Of a stretch of 64,000 nucleotides of DNA, positions 29,636 to 39,607 are shown piece after piece. A model generated the notes under the pieces. That model saw nothing but the letters and a program-made list of their open reading frames with translations. It searched no databases and was not told the origin of the DNA. Each line of letters starts with the position of its first letter. Position 1 is the first letter of the stretch. The position numbers and the translations under genes were made by a program. The stretch comes from Rhodococcus triatomae (lineage in GTDB: Bacteria > Actinomycetota > Actinomycetes > Mycobacteriales > Mycobacteriaceae), in NCBI RefSeq assembly GCF_014217785.1, contig NZ_CP048814.1, positions 3,906,001 to 3,970,000 on the forward strand, read 5' to 3'.

Positions 29636-30415
29636 GTGAGTGACGAGCGGAACGAACGGCCGAACAGCCCGGAGCCCGGGCTCAGTCCCTTCGACGATCA
29701 GCCGACGGAGAACCTGTCCGCCGGTTACACCGACGACCTGACCCGCCCTCTGGCCGACCCGGGGCCCACGGCCGACGATCTGGCCGCGCCCACCGAACGG
29801 ATCTCGACGTACGACCAGATCGCGCCCCCACCGGTCGTGCCTCCCGTCGCGGCCCAGGAGCCGCCGGCTGCGGCGCCGGTGGAGGAGCCGCGTGCGCGGC
29901 GCGGCACTCTCGACCTCGGGCTGCTCGTGCTCCGGGTGGTCGTCGGGGTGACGCTCCTGGTCCACGGTCTGCAGAAACTCACCGGCGTCTGGAACGGGCC
30001 CGGCCTCGGCGGATTCGAGGACACCCTGGTCGAGGCAGGTTTCGACCAGGCCCGGCTGTTGGCGATCCTGGGCGCGGTCGGCGAGGTCGCGGCCGGGTCG
30101 CTGCTGGTACTCGGGCTGCTGACTCCGTGGGCCGCGGCCGCCGCACTCGCGATCATGATCAACGCGTGGGCATTTCGTCAGGCTGCCGAGCCCGGACTCG
30201 CGTATTTCGCTCCCGACGGCGTCGAGTACGAGACGCTCCTCGGGGTGTGTGCCGCGGTGATCGTGCTCACCGGCCCCGGACGTATCGCGATCGACGGTCG
30301 CCGTGGATGGGCGACCAGACCGCGAGTCGGTTCCCTCGTCGTCCTCCTGCTGGGAATCGCGGCAGGCGTCTGTGTCTGGATCTTCCTCAACGGGACGAAC
30401 CCGCTCGTCCGCTGA
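29636..30415 (+). CDS. DoxX-family membrane protein (Rv3005c-like)
   Basis: A 259-residue protein. The first 90 residues are acidic, Pro-rich and probably disordered in the cytoplasm. Four membrane segments follow: LGLLVLRVVVGVTLLVHGLQ, LLAILGAVGEVAAGSLLVLG with AAAALAIMINAW, LLGVCAAVIVLTGPGRIAI, and VGSLVVLLLGIAAGVCVWIF. LVHGLQKLTGVWNGPG is the DoxX signature. In M. tuberculosis the counterpart Rv3005c works with SodA and SseA in an oxidative-stress membrane complex; neither partner is encoded here. GTG 29636 is used, though the AGGAG is unusually close. Confidence 0.85.
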   Translation: MSDERNERPNSPEPGLSPFDDQPTENLSAGYTDDLTRPLADPGPTADDLAAPTERISTYDQIAPPPVVPPVAAQEPPAAAPVEEPRARRGTLDLGLLVLRVVVGVTLLVHGLQKLTGVWNGPGLGGFEDTLVEAGFDQARLLAILGAVGEVAAGSLLVLGLLTPWAAAAALAIMINAWAFRQAAEPGLAYFAPDGVEYETLLGVCAAVIVLTGPGRIAIDGRRGWATRPRVGSLVVLLLGIAAGVCVWIFLNGTNPLVR

Positions 30416-30459
30416 CCGCGCTCCCTGGGGATTGGCGGGCGGAACGAGAGCGGGTGTCG

Positions 30460-32301
30460 TCAGGGGACGTAGCGGACGGCGCCCTTGTCGGCGGATGTCG
30501 CGAGGGCGGCGTAGGCACGCAGGGCCGTGGTCACCGTGCGCTGGCGGTCCACCGGCTGCCACGGACGCTCCGACGCCTCCATCTTCGCGCGGCGCTCGGC
30601 GAGGACGGCGTCGTCGACGAGGACCTCGAGAGTGCGCGTCGCGACATCGATGCGGATCTGGTCGCCGTTCTCGATCAGGCCGATCACGCCGCCACTCGCC
30701 GCCTCGGGCGAGACGTGGCCGATCGACAATCCGGACGTGCCGCCGGAGAACCGGCCGTCGGTGACGAGCGCGCACTTCTTGCCCAGCCCGGCACCCTTGA
30801 GGAATGCGGTGGGATGGAGCATCTCCTGCATGCCCGGGCCACCCGACGGGCCCTCGTAGCGGACGACGACGACGTCACCGGCCTGCACCTTCTTGCCGAG
30901 GATGACCGAGACCGCCTCTTCCTGGGATTCGACGACCAGCGCCGGACCCTGGAAGGAGAACAGGTCCTCGTCGATTCCGGCCGTCTTGAGGATCGCGCCG
31001 TCGGGTGCGATGTTGCCACGCAGCACGCACAGGCCACCCTCCACCGTGTACGCGTGCTCGAGGTCGCGGATGCATCCGCCCTCGGCGTCGGTGTCCAGGG
31101 ACGACCATCGATTCTCCGTGGAGAACGGCTCGGTGGTGCGCACCCCTCCCGGCGCAGCATGGAAGAGCTCGAACGCCTCCTCGGATGCCTTGCCGGAACG
31201 GATGTCCCAGGTGTCGAGCCACTCGCCGAAGTCCTTGGTGTGCACCGTGTGCACGTCCTCCTCGAGTAGGCCCGCACGGCGCAGCTCACCGAGGATGGCG
31301 GGGATTCCGCCGGCCCGGTGCACGTCCTCCATGTGGTAGTCCGAGTTGGGGGAGACCTTGGACAGGCACGGGACGCGCCGGCTGATCTCGTCGATGGTCT
31401 CGAGATCGAAGTCCACCTCGCCCTCCTGGGCGGCGGCGAGGGTGTGCAGGACGGTGTTGGTGGACCCGCCCATCGCGACGTCGAGTGCCATCGCGTTCCG
31501 GAAAGCCTTGGCGGACGCGATGTTGCGGGGGAGGACGGACTCGTCCTCGTCGCGGTAGTAGCGCAGCGCGGCGTCCACCACGGTCGTGCCCGCGCGGGTG
31601 AACAGGGCGCGCCGGGCCTCGTGGGTGGCGAGCGTGGAGCCGTTGCCGGGCAGCGACAGTCCGAGTGCCTCGGTGAGGCAGTTCATCGAGTTCGCGGTGA
31701 ACATGCCCGAGCACGATCCACAGGTCGGACAGGCGCTGCGCTCGACCTCGTCGAGTCCCGCATCGCTGACCGCGTCGTTCGCGCTGGCCGAGATCGCGGT
31801 GACGAGGTCGGTGGGAGCCTGGGCCACGCCGCCCACCACCACGGCCTTCCCGGCTTCCATCGGGCCACCCGAGACGAAGACGGCCGGGATGTTCAGGCGC
31901 ATGGCGGCGTTGAGCATTCCGGGCGTGATCTTGTCGCAGTTCGAGATGCACACCAGGGCATCCGCCGTATGGGCGTTGGCCATGTATTCCACCGAGTCCG
32001 CGATGATCTCGCGGCTGGGCAGTGAGTAGAGCATGCCGCCGTGGCCCATCGCGATGCCGTCGTCGACCGCGATGGTGTGGAACTCGCGGGGGACACCGCC
32101 GGCTGCACGAACCGCGTCCGCGACGATGTCGCCGACGTTCTTCAGGTGGACGTGGCCGGGTACGAACTGGGTGTAGGAGTTCGCGATGGCGACGATCGGC
32201 TTCCCGAAGTCGGAGTCGGTCATTCCGGTTGCGCGCCAGAGCGCGCGGGCGCCGGCGGCATTGCGGCCGGCGGTGGTGGTGCGTGACCTCAACGGGGGCA
32301 T
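30460..32301 (-). CDS. ilvD: Dihydroxy-acid dehydratase
   Basis: A 613-residue Fe-S dehydratase, the third shared step of valine and isoleucine synthesis. Cluster ligands are in [18 protein letters not shown] and [35 protein letters not shown] and [20 protein letters not shown] are further family blocks. Length is normal for the IlvD type. ATG 32301 has AAGGAAG upstream. It lies downstream of the PH-domain gene on the minus strand, about 0.8 kb from ilvBNC but transcribed away from it. In M. tuberculosis ilvD is elsewhere, so the grouping here is a difference. Confidence 0.96.
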   Translation of the reverse strand: MPPLRSRTTTAGRNAAGARALWRATGMTDSDFGKPIVAIANSYTQFVPGHVHLKNVGDIVADAVRAAGGVPREFHTIAVDDGIAMGHGGMLYSLPSREIIADSVEYMANAHTADALVCISNCDKITPGMLNAAMRLNIPAVFVSGGPMEAGKAVVVGGVAQAPTDLVTAISASANDAVSDAGLDEVERSACPTCGSCSGMFTANSMNCLTEALGLSLPGNGSTLATHEARRALFTRAGTTVVDAALRYYRDEDESVLPRNIASAKAFRNAMALDVAMGGSTNTVLHTLAAAQEGEVDFDLETIDEISRRVPCLSKVSPNSDYHMEDVHRAGGIPAILGELRRAGLLEEDVHTVHTKDFGEWLDTWDIRSGKASEEAFELFHAAPGGVRTTEPFSTENRWSSLDTDAEGGCIRDLEHAYTVEGGLCVLRGNIAPDGAILKTAGIDEDLFSFQGPALVVESQEEAVSVILGKKVQAGDVVVVRYEGPSGGPGMQEMLHPTAFLKGAGLGKKCALVTDGRFSGGTSGLSIGHVSPEAASGGVIGLIENGDQIRIDVATRTLEVLVDDAVLAERRAKMEASERPWQPVDRQRTVTTALRAYAALATSADKGAVRYVP

Positions 32302-32354
32302 GGATGGCTTCCTTGATGGGCTGGTGGGACTGCTTATCTCACGCTACTCGCGTG

Positions 32355-32825
32355 TCAGCGGTCGTCTTCGGCGGGCTGGTGCTCCTCCGCCTCGGCCGCC
32401 GCCGCGTAGGGGTCCGGGATCCGCCCGTCGCTGGCGAGGGACAGCACCGGAAGGTGGGCGAAGGTGACGACCGGGAGCACCGTCTCGCCGCCGTCGGTGA
32501 GTTCCGCGCGTGCCCACCCGCGGTTCGTGAAACGCACACCCTTGATGCGGTCCCAGTCGAGGTGGGTGGATCCGAACAGGCGGCGGGTGTCCACTCCGTC
32601 GGGTCCGACGGTGGTGCGTACGCGCGCCACCCAGATCACCGCGACGATCGGTGCGAGCAGCAGCCATCCCCAGACGGCGGGTGCGGCGAACACCGGAAAG
32701 GTCACCGCGAACAGCAGAAACGCGCATCCGATGTACGAGAGCGGCGATATCCGGATGACCTGCCGCGACGACAGGGCGGTGTGGGATGATGACTGTGGTG
32801 GCACGGGCTGCTGCGAAGTGGACAC
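32355..32825 (-). CDS. Two-helix membrane PH-domain protein (Cfp6/Rv3004-like)
   Basis: A 156-residue protein. Two adjacent hydrophobic segments ([20 protein letters not shown] and [18 protein letters not shown], residues about 25-68) form a hairpin in the membrane. The rest is a bacterial PH-like fold ([40 protein letters not shown]). A Glu/Ala-rich tail ends it. The M. tuberculosis counterpart, Cfp6, was found in culture filtrate. GTG 32825 gives a normal N-terminus; ATG 32855 would add ten residues. Function is unknown. Confidence 0.75.
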   Translation of the reverse strand: MSTSQQPVPPQSSSHTALSSRQVIRISPLSYIGCAFLLFAVTFPVFAAPAVWGWLLLAPIVAVIWVARVRTTVGPDGVDTRRLFGSTHLDWDRIKGVRFTNRGWARAELTDGGETVLPVVTFAHLPVLSLASDGRIPDPYAAAAEAEEHQPAEDDR

Positions 32826-32885
32826 CTCTCCATCTTCGCATTGCAGCCGACGCATCTCATATTCTGGGACGGCCAACTCACCAAG

Positions 32886-32915
32886 TTGACTGTTCGCTAT
32901 CCACGCGCCTACCGT
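32886..32915 (+). promoter_or_regulatory. Predicted ilvBNC promoter
   Basis: TTGACT (32886-32891) and TACCGT (32910-32915) are separated by 18 bp and fit actinobacterial sigma-A -35 and TAnnnT -10 elements. The predicted start of transcription, about seven bases on, coincides with the GTG of the leader peptide at 32923. No experiment supports it here. Confidence 0.6.
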
Positions 32916-32922
32916 CGAGCGC

Positions 32923-32970
32923 GTGAAACAGAATGGGTTGCTCGTAATCGGCCGGCGCGTCGTCGCCTGA
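32923..32970 (+). CDS. ilvBNC leader peptide (15 residues), probably leaderless
   Basis: The short frame GTG-AAA-CAG-AAT-GGG-TTG-CTC-GTA-ATC... encodes [15 protein letters not shown] and ends at TGA 32970. Six of 15 residues are Leu, Val or Ile: LLVI at codons 6-9 and VV at 13-14. This is the composition of ribosome-stalling leaders that control branched-chain amino acid operons. The GTG lies where transcription is predicted to start, so it would be translated without a Shine-Dalgarno. Bases 32954-32962 inside it pair perfectly with 32995-33003, and a terminator follows at 33004. Too short to be found by normal gene calling. Confidence 0.75.
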   Translation: MKQNGLLVIGRRVVA

Positions 32971-33003
32971 GTCGATACCTTCAACTCGCCAGATCGACGC
33001 GCC

Positions 33004-33037
33004 ACCCTCGTACAGCTGCTGCTGACGGGGGTTTTTT
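33004..33037 (+). terminator. ilvB attenuator (intrinsic terminator with T6)
   Basis: Arms ACCCTCGTACAG (33004-33015) and CTGACGGGGGT (33022-33032) pair with one bulged A and one G-T pair, loop CTGCTG. The run TTTTTT (33032-33037) follows at once. T-runs are rare in this GC-rich window. It lies 46 bp ahead of ilvB and after the leader peptide, as expected of an attenuator. I could not find a convincing antiterminator pairing by eye. Confidence 0.75.
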
Positions 33038-33083
33038 GTTGCCCGGAGTCAGAACGCATGCCCGAACGCCCGAAGGAATTCCA

Positions 33084-35048
33084 GTGAGCGCACCCACCGC
33101 ACGGCCTCAGCCCACGCCGCGCAAGTCGACGCAGTCGGGTTCACAGCCCGGCGCCGCGGGGAAGTCGGGCCCCACGCCCGGCACCGCCGCGCAGACCGGT
33201 AGCCGCCGTCCCCTCGCCCCCGAGCGAGTCACCGGCGCCCAGTCCGTCGTTCGAGCCCTCGAGGAGCTCGAGGTCGACACGGTATTCGGCATTCCGGGCG
33301 GTGCCGTGCTCCCTGTCTACGACCCGCTCTTCGACTCGAAGAAGGTGCGCCACGTGCTGGTGCGTCACGAACAGGGAGCCGGCCACGCCGCCACCGGATA
33401 CGCGCAGGCCACCGGCAAGGTCGGCGTCTGTATGGCGACGTCCGGTCCCGGTGCGACCAACCTGGTGACGCCCCTCGCCGACGCCCAGATGGACTCGGTC
33501 CCGGTGGTCGCGATCACCGGCCAGGTCGGCCGCGGCCTGATCGGCACCGACGCCTTCCAGGAAGCGGACATCTCCGGCATCACCATGCCGATCACCAAGC
33601 ACAACTTCCTGGTCACGGACGGCGCCGACATCCCGCGTGTGCTCGCCGAGGCGTTCTACCTCGCCTCGAGCGGCCGTCCGGGCGCGGTCCTCGTCGACAT
33701 CCCCAAGGACGTCCTGCAGGCCCAGACCAGCTTCTCGTGGCCGCCGGAGATGCACCTGCCCGGCTACCGGCCGGTCACCCGGCCGCACGGCAAGCAGGTC
33801 CGCGAGGCGGCCCGCCTGATCGCCGAGTCGAGTCGGCCCGTGCTGTACGTCGGCGGCGGCGTCATCAAGGCGGAAGCGTCCGCGGAACTGCTCGAGCTCG
33901 CCGAACTCACCGGGATCCCGGTCGTGACCACCCTGATGGCACGCGGCGCGTTCCCCGACACCCACAACCTCAACTGCGGCATGCCCGGTATGCACGGCAC
34001 CGTCGCCGCGGTCGCCGCCCTGCAGCGCAGCGACCTGCTGGTCACGCTGGGCGCGCGGTTCGACGACCGGGTCACCGGTCAGCTGGACTCGTTCGCGCCC
34101 GATGCCAAGGTCATCCATGCGGACATCGACCCGGCCGAGATCGGCAAGAACCGCTACGCGGATGTCCCGATCGTCGGCGACTGCAAGGAGGTCATCTCCG
34201 AACTGGTCGAGGCGATCAAGGCGGACCGCGCCACCGGCAGCGAGCTCGTCCTCACCGAGTGGTGGTCCTACCTGGACGACATCCGCCGTACCTACCCGCT
34301 CAGCTACGACCGCCCCTCGGACGGGTCGCTGTCGCCGGAGTACGTGATCCAGTCGGTCGGCAAGCTGGCCGGTCCCGACGCGATCTACTGCGCGGGTGTC
34401 GGTCAGCACCAGATGTGGGCCGCGCAGTTCGTCGAGTACGAGAAGCCACGGACCTGGCTCAACTCGGGTGGTCTGGGAACCATGGGTTACGCGGTTCCCG
34501 CGGCCATGGGCGCCAAGATGGGTATGCCGGACTCCGAGGTGTGGGCAATCGACGGCGACGGCTGCTTCCAGATGACCAACCAGGAGCTCGCGACGTGCGC
34601 CGTCGAGGGTGTGCCGATCAAGGTCGCGCTCATCAACAACGGCAACCTCGGCATGGTCCGGCAGTGGCAGACCCTGTTCTACGACGAGCGGTACTCCAAC
34701 ACGAACCTCGGCACACACGGTGCGATCCGCATCCCGGACTTCGTGAAGCTCGCCGAGGCTCTCGGCTGCCACGGCATCCGCGTCGAACGCGAGGAGGACG
34801 TCGAGGCGGCGATCCGCGAGGCGCAGTCGATCAACGACCGCCCGGTGGTCATCGACTTCATCGTCGGTGCCGACGCCCAGGTGTGGCCCATGGTGGCTGC
34901 GGGCACCAGTAACGACCAGATCATGGCGGCGCGGGGAATCCGGCCGTTGTTCGACGACGACGAGGCGGCGGCGGAGCCGGCCGTCATCCACGAGGCGATG
35001 GAACGCGAGCAGCAGGCGGCCGCCGCTGCAGGAGAGGACGATCAGTGA
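33084..35048 (+). CDS. ilvB: Acetolactate synthase large subunit
   Basis: A 654-residue ThDP enzyme that condenses pyruvate (or pyruvate with 2-oxobutyrate), the first shared step of branched-chain synthesis. [20 protein letters not shown] opens the PYR domain and [19 protein letters not shown] holds the catalytic glutamate. [20 protein letters not shown] through [12 protein letters not shown] is the ThDP-Mg motif. The first 45 residues are Pro/Ser/Thr-rich and extra. GTG 33084 has GAAGGA upstream; longer starts would run through the attenuator. The stop overlaps ilvN by four bases. Regulation by the leader peptide and attenuator is inferred. Confidence 0.96.
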   Translation: MSAPTARPQPTPRKSTQSGSQPGAAGKSGPTPGTAAQTGSRRPLAPERVTGAQSVVRALEELEVDTVFGIPGGAVLPVYDPLFDSKKVRHVLVRHEQGAGHAATGYAQATGKVGVCMATSGPGATNLVTPLADAQMDSVPVVAITGQVGRGLIGTDAFQEADISGITMPITKHNFLVTDGADIPRVLAEAFYLASSGRPGAVLVDIPKDVLQAQTSFSWPPEMHLPGYRPVTRPHGKQVREAARLIAESSRPVLYVGGGVIKAEASAELLELAELTGIPVVTTLMARGAFPDTHNLNCGMPGMHGTVAAVAALQRSDLLVTLGARFDDRVTGQLDSFAPDAKVIHADIDPAEIGKNRYADVPIVGDCKEVISELVEAIKADRATGSELVLTEWWSYLDDIRRTYPLSYDRPSDGSLSPEYVIQSVGKLAGPDAIYCAGVGQHQMWAAQFVEYEKPRTWLNSGGLGTMGYAVPAAMGAKMGMPDSEVWAIDGDGCFQMTNQELATCAVEGVPIKVALINNGNLGMVRQWQTLFYDERYSNTNLGTHGAIRIPDFVKLAEALGCHGIRVEREEDVEAAIREAQSINDRPVVIDFIVGADAQVWPMVAAGTSNDQIMAARGIRPLFDDDEAAAEPAVIHEAMEREQQAAAAAGEDDQ

Positions 35049-35548
35049 GCACGAGCCACACCCTCAGTGTGCTTGTCGAAGACAAACCAGGCGTGCTGGC
35101 CAGGGTCGCGGCGCTGTTCTCGCGTCGTGGTTTCAACATCGAGTCCCTCGCCGTGGGGGGTACGGAGATCCCCGAGATCTCCCGCATGACCATCGTCGTC
35201 ACCGTCGACGAGTTCCCGCTCGAGCAGGTGACCAAGCAGCTCAACAAGCTCGTCAACGTCATCAAGATCGTCGAGCAGGAGGGTGACGCATCCGTCGCCC
35301 GTGAGCTGATCCTGATCAAGGTGCGTGCCGACGCGAGCGTGCGGACCCAGGTGATCGAAACCGTGAACCTGTTCCGTGCCAAGGTGATCGACGTGGCGCC
35401 CGAGTCGGTGACGGTCGAGGCGACCGGTACCCGGTCGAAGCTCGACGCCCTGTTGCGGATGCTCGACCCCTATGGCGTCCGCGAGATCGTCCAGTCCGGT
35501 GTCGTGGCCGTCGGGCGAGGCCCGAAGTCCATCACCGCGACCCGCTAG
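35045..35548 (+). CDS. ilvN: Acetolactate synthase small (regulatory) subunit
   Basis: The 167-residue regulatory subunit that gives valine feedback to IlvB. The N-terminal ACT domain is [20 protein letters not shown] and [20 protein letters not shown]. The second ACT-like domain contains [20 protein letters not shown] and [20 protein letters not shown]. Length is normal. GTG 35045 overlaps the ilvB stop, so subunits are made in step. ilvC follows after 39 bp. Confidence 0.96.
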   Translation: MSTSHTLSVLVEDKPGVLARVAALFSRRGFNIESLAVGGTEIPEISRMTIVVTVDEFPLEQVTKQLNKLVNVIKIVEQEGDASVARELILIKVRADASVRTQVIETVNLFRAKVIDVAPESVTVEATGTRSKLDALLRMLDPYGVREIVQSGVVAVGRGPKSITATR

Positions 35549-36601
<1,053 letters not shown>

Positions 36602-36620
36602 GTCTCCACCTGTTCTACCC

Positions 36621-36671
36621 GGCCCGACGTCATGCCGGTTCGTTCGGAGCGAACCGGCATGACGTCGGGCC
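36621..36671 (+). terminator. Terminator after ilvC
   Basis: A perfect inverted repeat with 22-base arms (36621-36642 and 36650-36671) around a 7-base loop, starting 20 bases after the ilvC stop. No T-run. Very stable for a simple terminator. Confidence 0.85.
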
Positions 36672-36813
36672 GTGGTGCGGGAAGGCGATTTCCGACCGGT
36701 GTGCCTGTTCGGAGTGAGGACGCACTAAACTCGCCCGTGTCGATGCCGGTCGGGTCACGGCCCGCCATCCGCACCATCTGTCAGCACCACCACCAACCCA
36801 GGGGAGTTTGCAC

Positions 36814-38406
36814 GTGAGCCAGAACGGCCGTCCCGTAGTCCTGATCGCCGACAAGCTGGCACAGTCGACCGTCGATGCCCTCGGCGACGGCGTCGAGGTG
36901 CGTTGGGTCGACGGTCCCGACCGGCCGGCTCTGCTCGCGGCCGTGCCCGAGGCGGACGCGCTGCTCGTCCGCTCCGCCACCACCGTCGACGCCGAGGTCC
37001 TCGCCGCGGCCACCAGGCTGAAGATCGTCGGCCGCGCCGGTGTCGGCCTCGACAACGTCGACATCCCGGCCGCCACCGAGCGCGGTGTCATGGTCGTCAA
37101 TGCGCCGACGTCGAACATCCATTCCGCGGCGGAGCACGCGGTGGCCCTGCTCATGGCCACCGCACGCCAGATTCCCGCGGCCGATCGCACGCTGCGCGAG
37201 CACACCTGGAAGCGGTCGAGCTTCAACGGCACCGAGATCCTCGGCAAGACTGTCGGCGTGGTCGGGCTCGGCCGCATCGGCCAGCTGTTCGCGCAGCGTC
37301 TCGCCGCGTTCGAGACCTCGATCATCGCGTACGACCCCTACCTCCCCGCCGCACGTGCGGCGCAGCTCGGCATCGAGCTGGTCGACATCGACGAGCTGGT
37401 CGAGCGGGCCGACTTCATCTCGGTGCACCTGCCGAAGACGAAGGAGACGGCCGGACTGATCAACGCCGAGCGCCTGGCGAAGGCCAAGGACGGCGTCATC
37501 ATCGTCAATGCCGCCCGAGGCGGACTCATCGACGAGGGTGCGCTGTACGACGCCCTCGTCTCGGGCAAGGTCCGTGGTGCCGGTCTCGACGTGTTCGAGT
37601 CCGAGCCGTGCACCGATTCCACGCTGTTCGACCTCGAGAACACCGTCGTCACGCCGCACCTCGGCGCCTCGACCTCGGAGGCTCAGGACCGTGCGGGAAT
37701 CGACGTCGCGAAGTCGGTTCTGCTCGCGCTCGCGGGCGAGTTCGTGCCGGACGCGGTGAACGTGACCGGCGGTCCCGTGGGCGAGGAAGTGGCACCCTGG
37801 CTCGATCTGGTGCGCAAGCTCGGTCTGCTCGCGGGCACCCTCGCCCCCGAGGCCACCCAGACCGTCCAGGTCGTCGCGAGCGGTGAGCTCTCCGCCTACA
37901 ACGTCGAGATCCTCGGTCTCGCAGCGCTGCGCGGCATCTTCTCGGCGAGCAGTGACGAGGCCGTGACGTTCGTCAACGCGCCGCAGATCGCGGAGCAGCG
38001 CGGTGTATCGGTTGTCGTCGACACGCACTCGGAGGCGTCGACGCACCGCAGTGCGGTCGAGGTTCGCGCCGTCGCGGCGGACGGGGTGGTCACCTCGGTC
38101 ACCGGCGCACTCACCGGGCTGCAGCAGGTGGAGAAGATCGTGAACATCAACGCCCGCAGCTTCGACCTGCGGGCCGAGGGCCACAACCTCGTGGTCCACT
38201 ACTCGGATCGTCCCGGTGTCCTCGGCACGCTCGGTACCGTGCTCGGCGATGCCGGTATCGACATTCAGGCCGCTGCGTTGAGCCAGGACGCCGAGGGCGA
38301 GGGCGCGACCGTCATCCTGCGGGTCAGCCAGGTCGTCGCGGACGACCAGGTCGCCGCGATCGTCGGACAGCTCGACGCTCGTGTCGAGCAGGTCGACCTG
38401 TCCTGA
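36814..38406 (+). CDS. serA: D-3-phosphoglycerate dehydrogenase (long, type I)
   Basis: A 530-residue enzyme, the first step of serine synthesis from 3-phosphoglycerate. GKTVGVVGLGRIGQLFAQRL is the NAD loop; KIVGRAGVGLDNVDIPAATE and IIVNAARGGLIDEGALYDAL are substrate motifs, and TPHLGASTSEAQDRAGIDVA holds the catalytic histidine. The middle ASB domain and a C-terminal ACT domain (HNLVVHYSDRPGVLGTLGTV) make it the long form subject to serine feedback, as in M. tuberculosis (528 residues). GTG 36814 has AGGGGAG seven bases upstream. It is 212 bp after ilvC, past a terminator, so it is probably transcribed separately. Confidence 0.96.
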   Translation: MSQNGRPVVLIADKLAQSTVDALGDGVEVRWVDGPDRPALLAAVPEADALLVRSATTVDAEVLAAATRLKIVGRAGVGLDNVDIPAATERGVMVVNAPTSNIHSAAEHAVALLMATARQIPAADRTLREHTWKRSSFNGTEILGKTVGVVGLGRIGQLFAQRLAAFETSIIAYDPYLPAARAAQLGIELVDIDELVERADFISVHLPKTKETAGLINAERLAKAKDGVIIVNAARGGLIDEGALYDALVSGKVRGAGLDVFESEPCTDSTLFDLENTVVTPHLGASTSEAQDRAGIDVAKSVLLALAGEFVPDAVNVTGGPVGEEVAPWLDLVRKLGLLAGTLAPEATQTVQVVASGELSAYNVEILGLAALRGIFSASSDEAVTFVNAPQIAEQRGVSVVVDTHSEASTHRSAVEVRAVAADGVVTSVTGALTGLQQVEKIVNINARSFDLRAEGHNLVVHYSDRPGVLGTLGTVLGDAGIDIQAAALSQDAEGEGATVILRVSQVVADDQVAAIVGQLDARVEQVDLS

Positions 38407-38425
38407 CGTCCACCCGTTACGCCTC

Positions 38426-38467
38426 GGTGAGGGCCGCTGCCGCCACACGGCGACGGTGGCCCTCACC
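38426..38467 (+). terminator. Terminator after serA
   Basis: Arms 38426-38444 and 38449-38467 with a 4-base ACAC loop; 19 positions with one mismatch and two G-T pairs. Starts 19 bases after the serA stop. Confidence 0.7.
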
Positions 38468-38532
38468 GTTACAGGACGCGGTTCGCCGCGGAGTCGAATC
38501 GCGGTTCGCCGCGGTGGAGAGTGAGTGAACAG

Positions 38533-39543
38533 ATGAAACTTGCGGTCATTCCCGGAGACGGCATCGGCGTCGAGGTGACGGCGGAGGCGCTGAAGGTCCT
38601 GCGTGCGCTCGTCCCCGACCTCGAGACCACCGAGTACGACCTCGGTGCCCGGCGCTACAACGCCACCGGTGAGCTGCTTCCCGCCGCGGATCTCGAGGCG
38701 ATCCGCGCCCACGACGCGATCCTCCTCGGCGCGATCGGTGATCCGTCGGTCACGCCGGGAGTGCTCGAGCGGGGGCTTCTGCTCAACATGCGATTCGCGC
38801 TCGATCATCACGTGAATCTGCGTCCCGCACAGCTGTATCCGGGCGTCGCCTCGCCGCTGGCTGCACAGCCCGACATCGATTTCGTGGTCGTTCGGGAAGG
38901 CACCGAGGGCCCCTACACCGGAAACGGTGGTTCGATCCGCGTCGGTACCCCGCACGAGATCGCCACCGAGGTCTCGATCAACACGTACTTCGGTGCGGAA
39001 CGGGTGGTGCGCTACGCATTTGCGCTCGCGCAGACGCGCCGCAAGCATCTGACACTCATCCACAAGACCAACGTGCTCTCGTATGCCGGCGCGATCTGGA
39101 CCCGCGCCGTCGAGACCGTGGCCGCCGAGTACCCCGACGTCGAGACCGCGTACTGCCACATCGACGCCGCCACCATCTATCTGGTCAGCGACCCTTCGCG
39201 TTTCGACGTGATCGTGACGGACAATCTGTTCGGCGACATCATCACCGATCTCGCCGGGGCGGTGACCGGGGGAATCGGCCTGGCCGCCTCGGGGAACATC
39301 GATGCCTCACGCACGAACCCGTCGATGTTCGAACCGGTCCACGGCAGTGCTCCGGACATCGCGGGTAAGGGAATCGCCGATCCCACGGCCGCGATCCTCT
39401 CGGCGGCGCTGTTGCTGCGACACCTCGGACGCGACGAGGACGCAGCGCGGATCGAACGCGCGGTCGAGGCCGACCTGGCTGCACGCGGCGACCAGGCGAT
39501 CGTGACTTCGGAAGTCGGAGACCGGATCACCGCCGCGCTCTGA
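38533..39543 (+). CDS. leuB: 3-isopropylmalate dehydrogenase
   Basis: A 336-residue NAD enzyme of leucine synthesis, oxidising and decarboxylating 3-isopropylmalate. [20 protein letters not shown] is the N-terminus; [15 protein letters not shown] and [16 protein letters not shown] hold substrate-binding Arg/Tyr/Lys residues. [20 protein letters not shown] contains the metal-binding aspartates, and [20 protein letters not shown] binds the adenosine part. It is the short actinobacterial form. ATG 38533 matches M. tuberculosis LeuB (336); GTG 38521, nearer the GGAGA, would add four residues. Confidence 0.95.
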   Translation: MKLAVIPGDGIGVEVTAEALKVLRALVPDLETTEYDLGARRYNATGELLPAADLEAIRAHDAILLGAIGDPSVTPGVLERGLLLNMRFALDHHVNLRPAQLYPGVASPLAAQPDIDFVVVREGTEGPYTGNGGSIRVGTPHEIATEVSINTYFGAERVVRYAFALAQTRRKHLTLIHKTNVLSYAGAIWTRAVETVAAEYPDVETAYCHIDAATIYLVSDPSRFDVIVTDNLFGDIITDLAGAVTGGIGLAASGNIDASRTNPSMFEPVHGSAPDIAGKGIADPTAAILSAALLLRHLGRDEDAARIERAVEADLAARGDQAIVTSEVGDRITAAL

Positions 39544-39565
39544 GCGGTCGCCCGCACACCGGACC

Positions 39566-39607
39566 GACTCCGCCGCCGTCTCCGCTCAACGGGACGGCGG
39601 CGGAGTC
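39566..39607. terminator. Terminator between leuB and the MFS gene (convergent)
   Basis: Perfect 15-base arms (39566-39580 and 39593-39607) with a 12-base loop. The right arm lies within the 3' end of the minus-strand MFS gene, whose stop codon is in the loop, so the hairpin serves leuB best. Confidence 0.7.

Noticed and set aside
32841-33083. A longer ilvB reading frame starting at 32841
   Set aside because: It would run through the predicted promoter, leader peptide and attenuator and add 81 low-similarity residues; GTG 33084 has a ribosome binding site.
36621-36671. Third copy of the hairpin repeat found at 5022 and 15991
   Set aside because: The arms are different in sequence and there is no G-rich tail; it is best read as the ilvC terminator.
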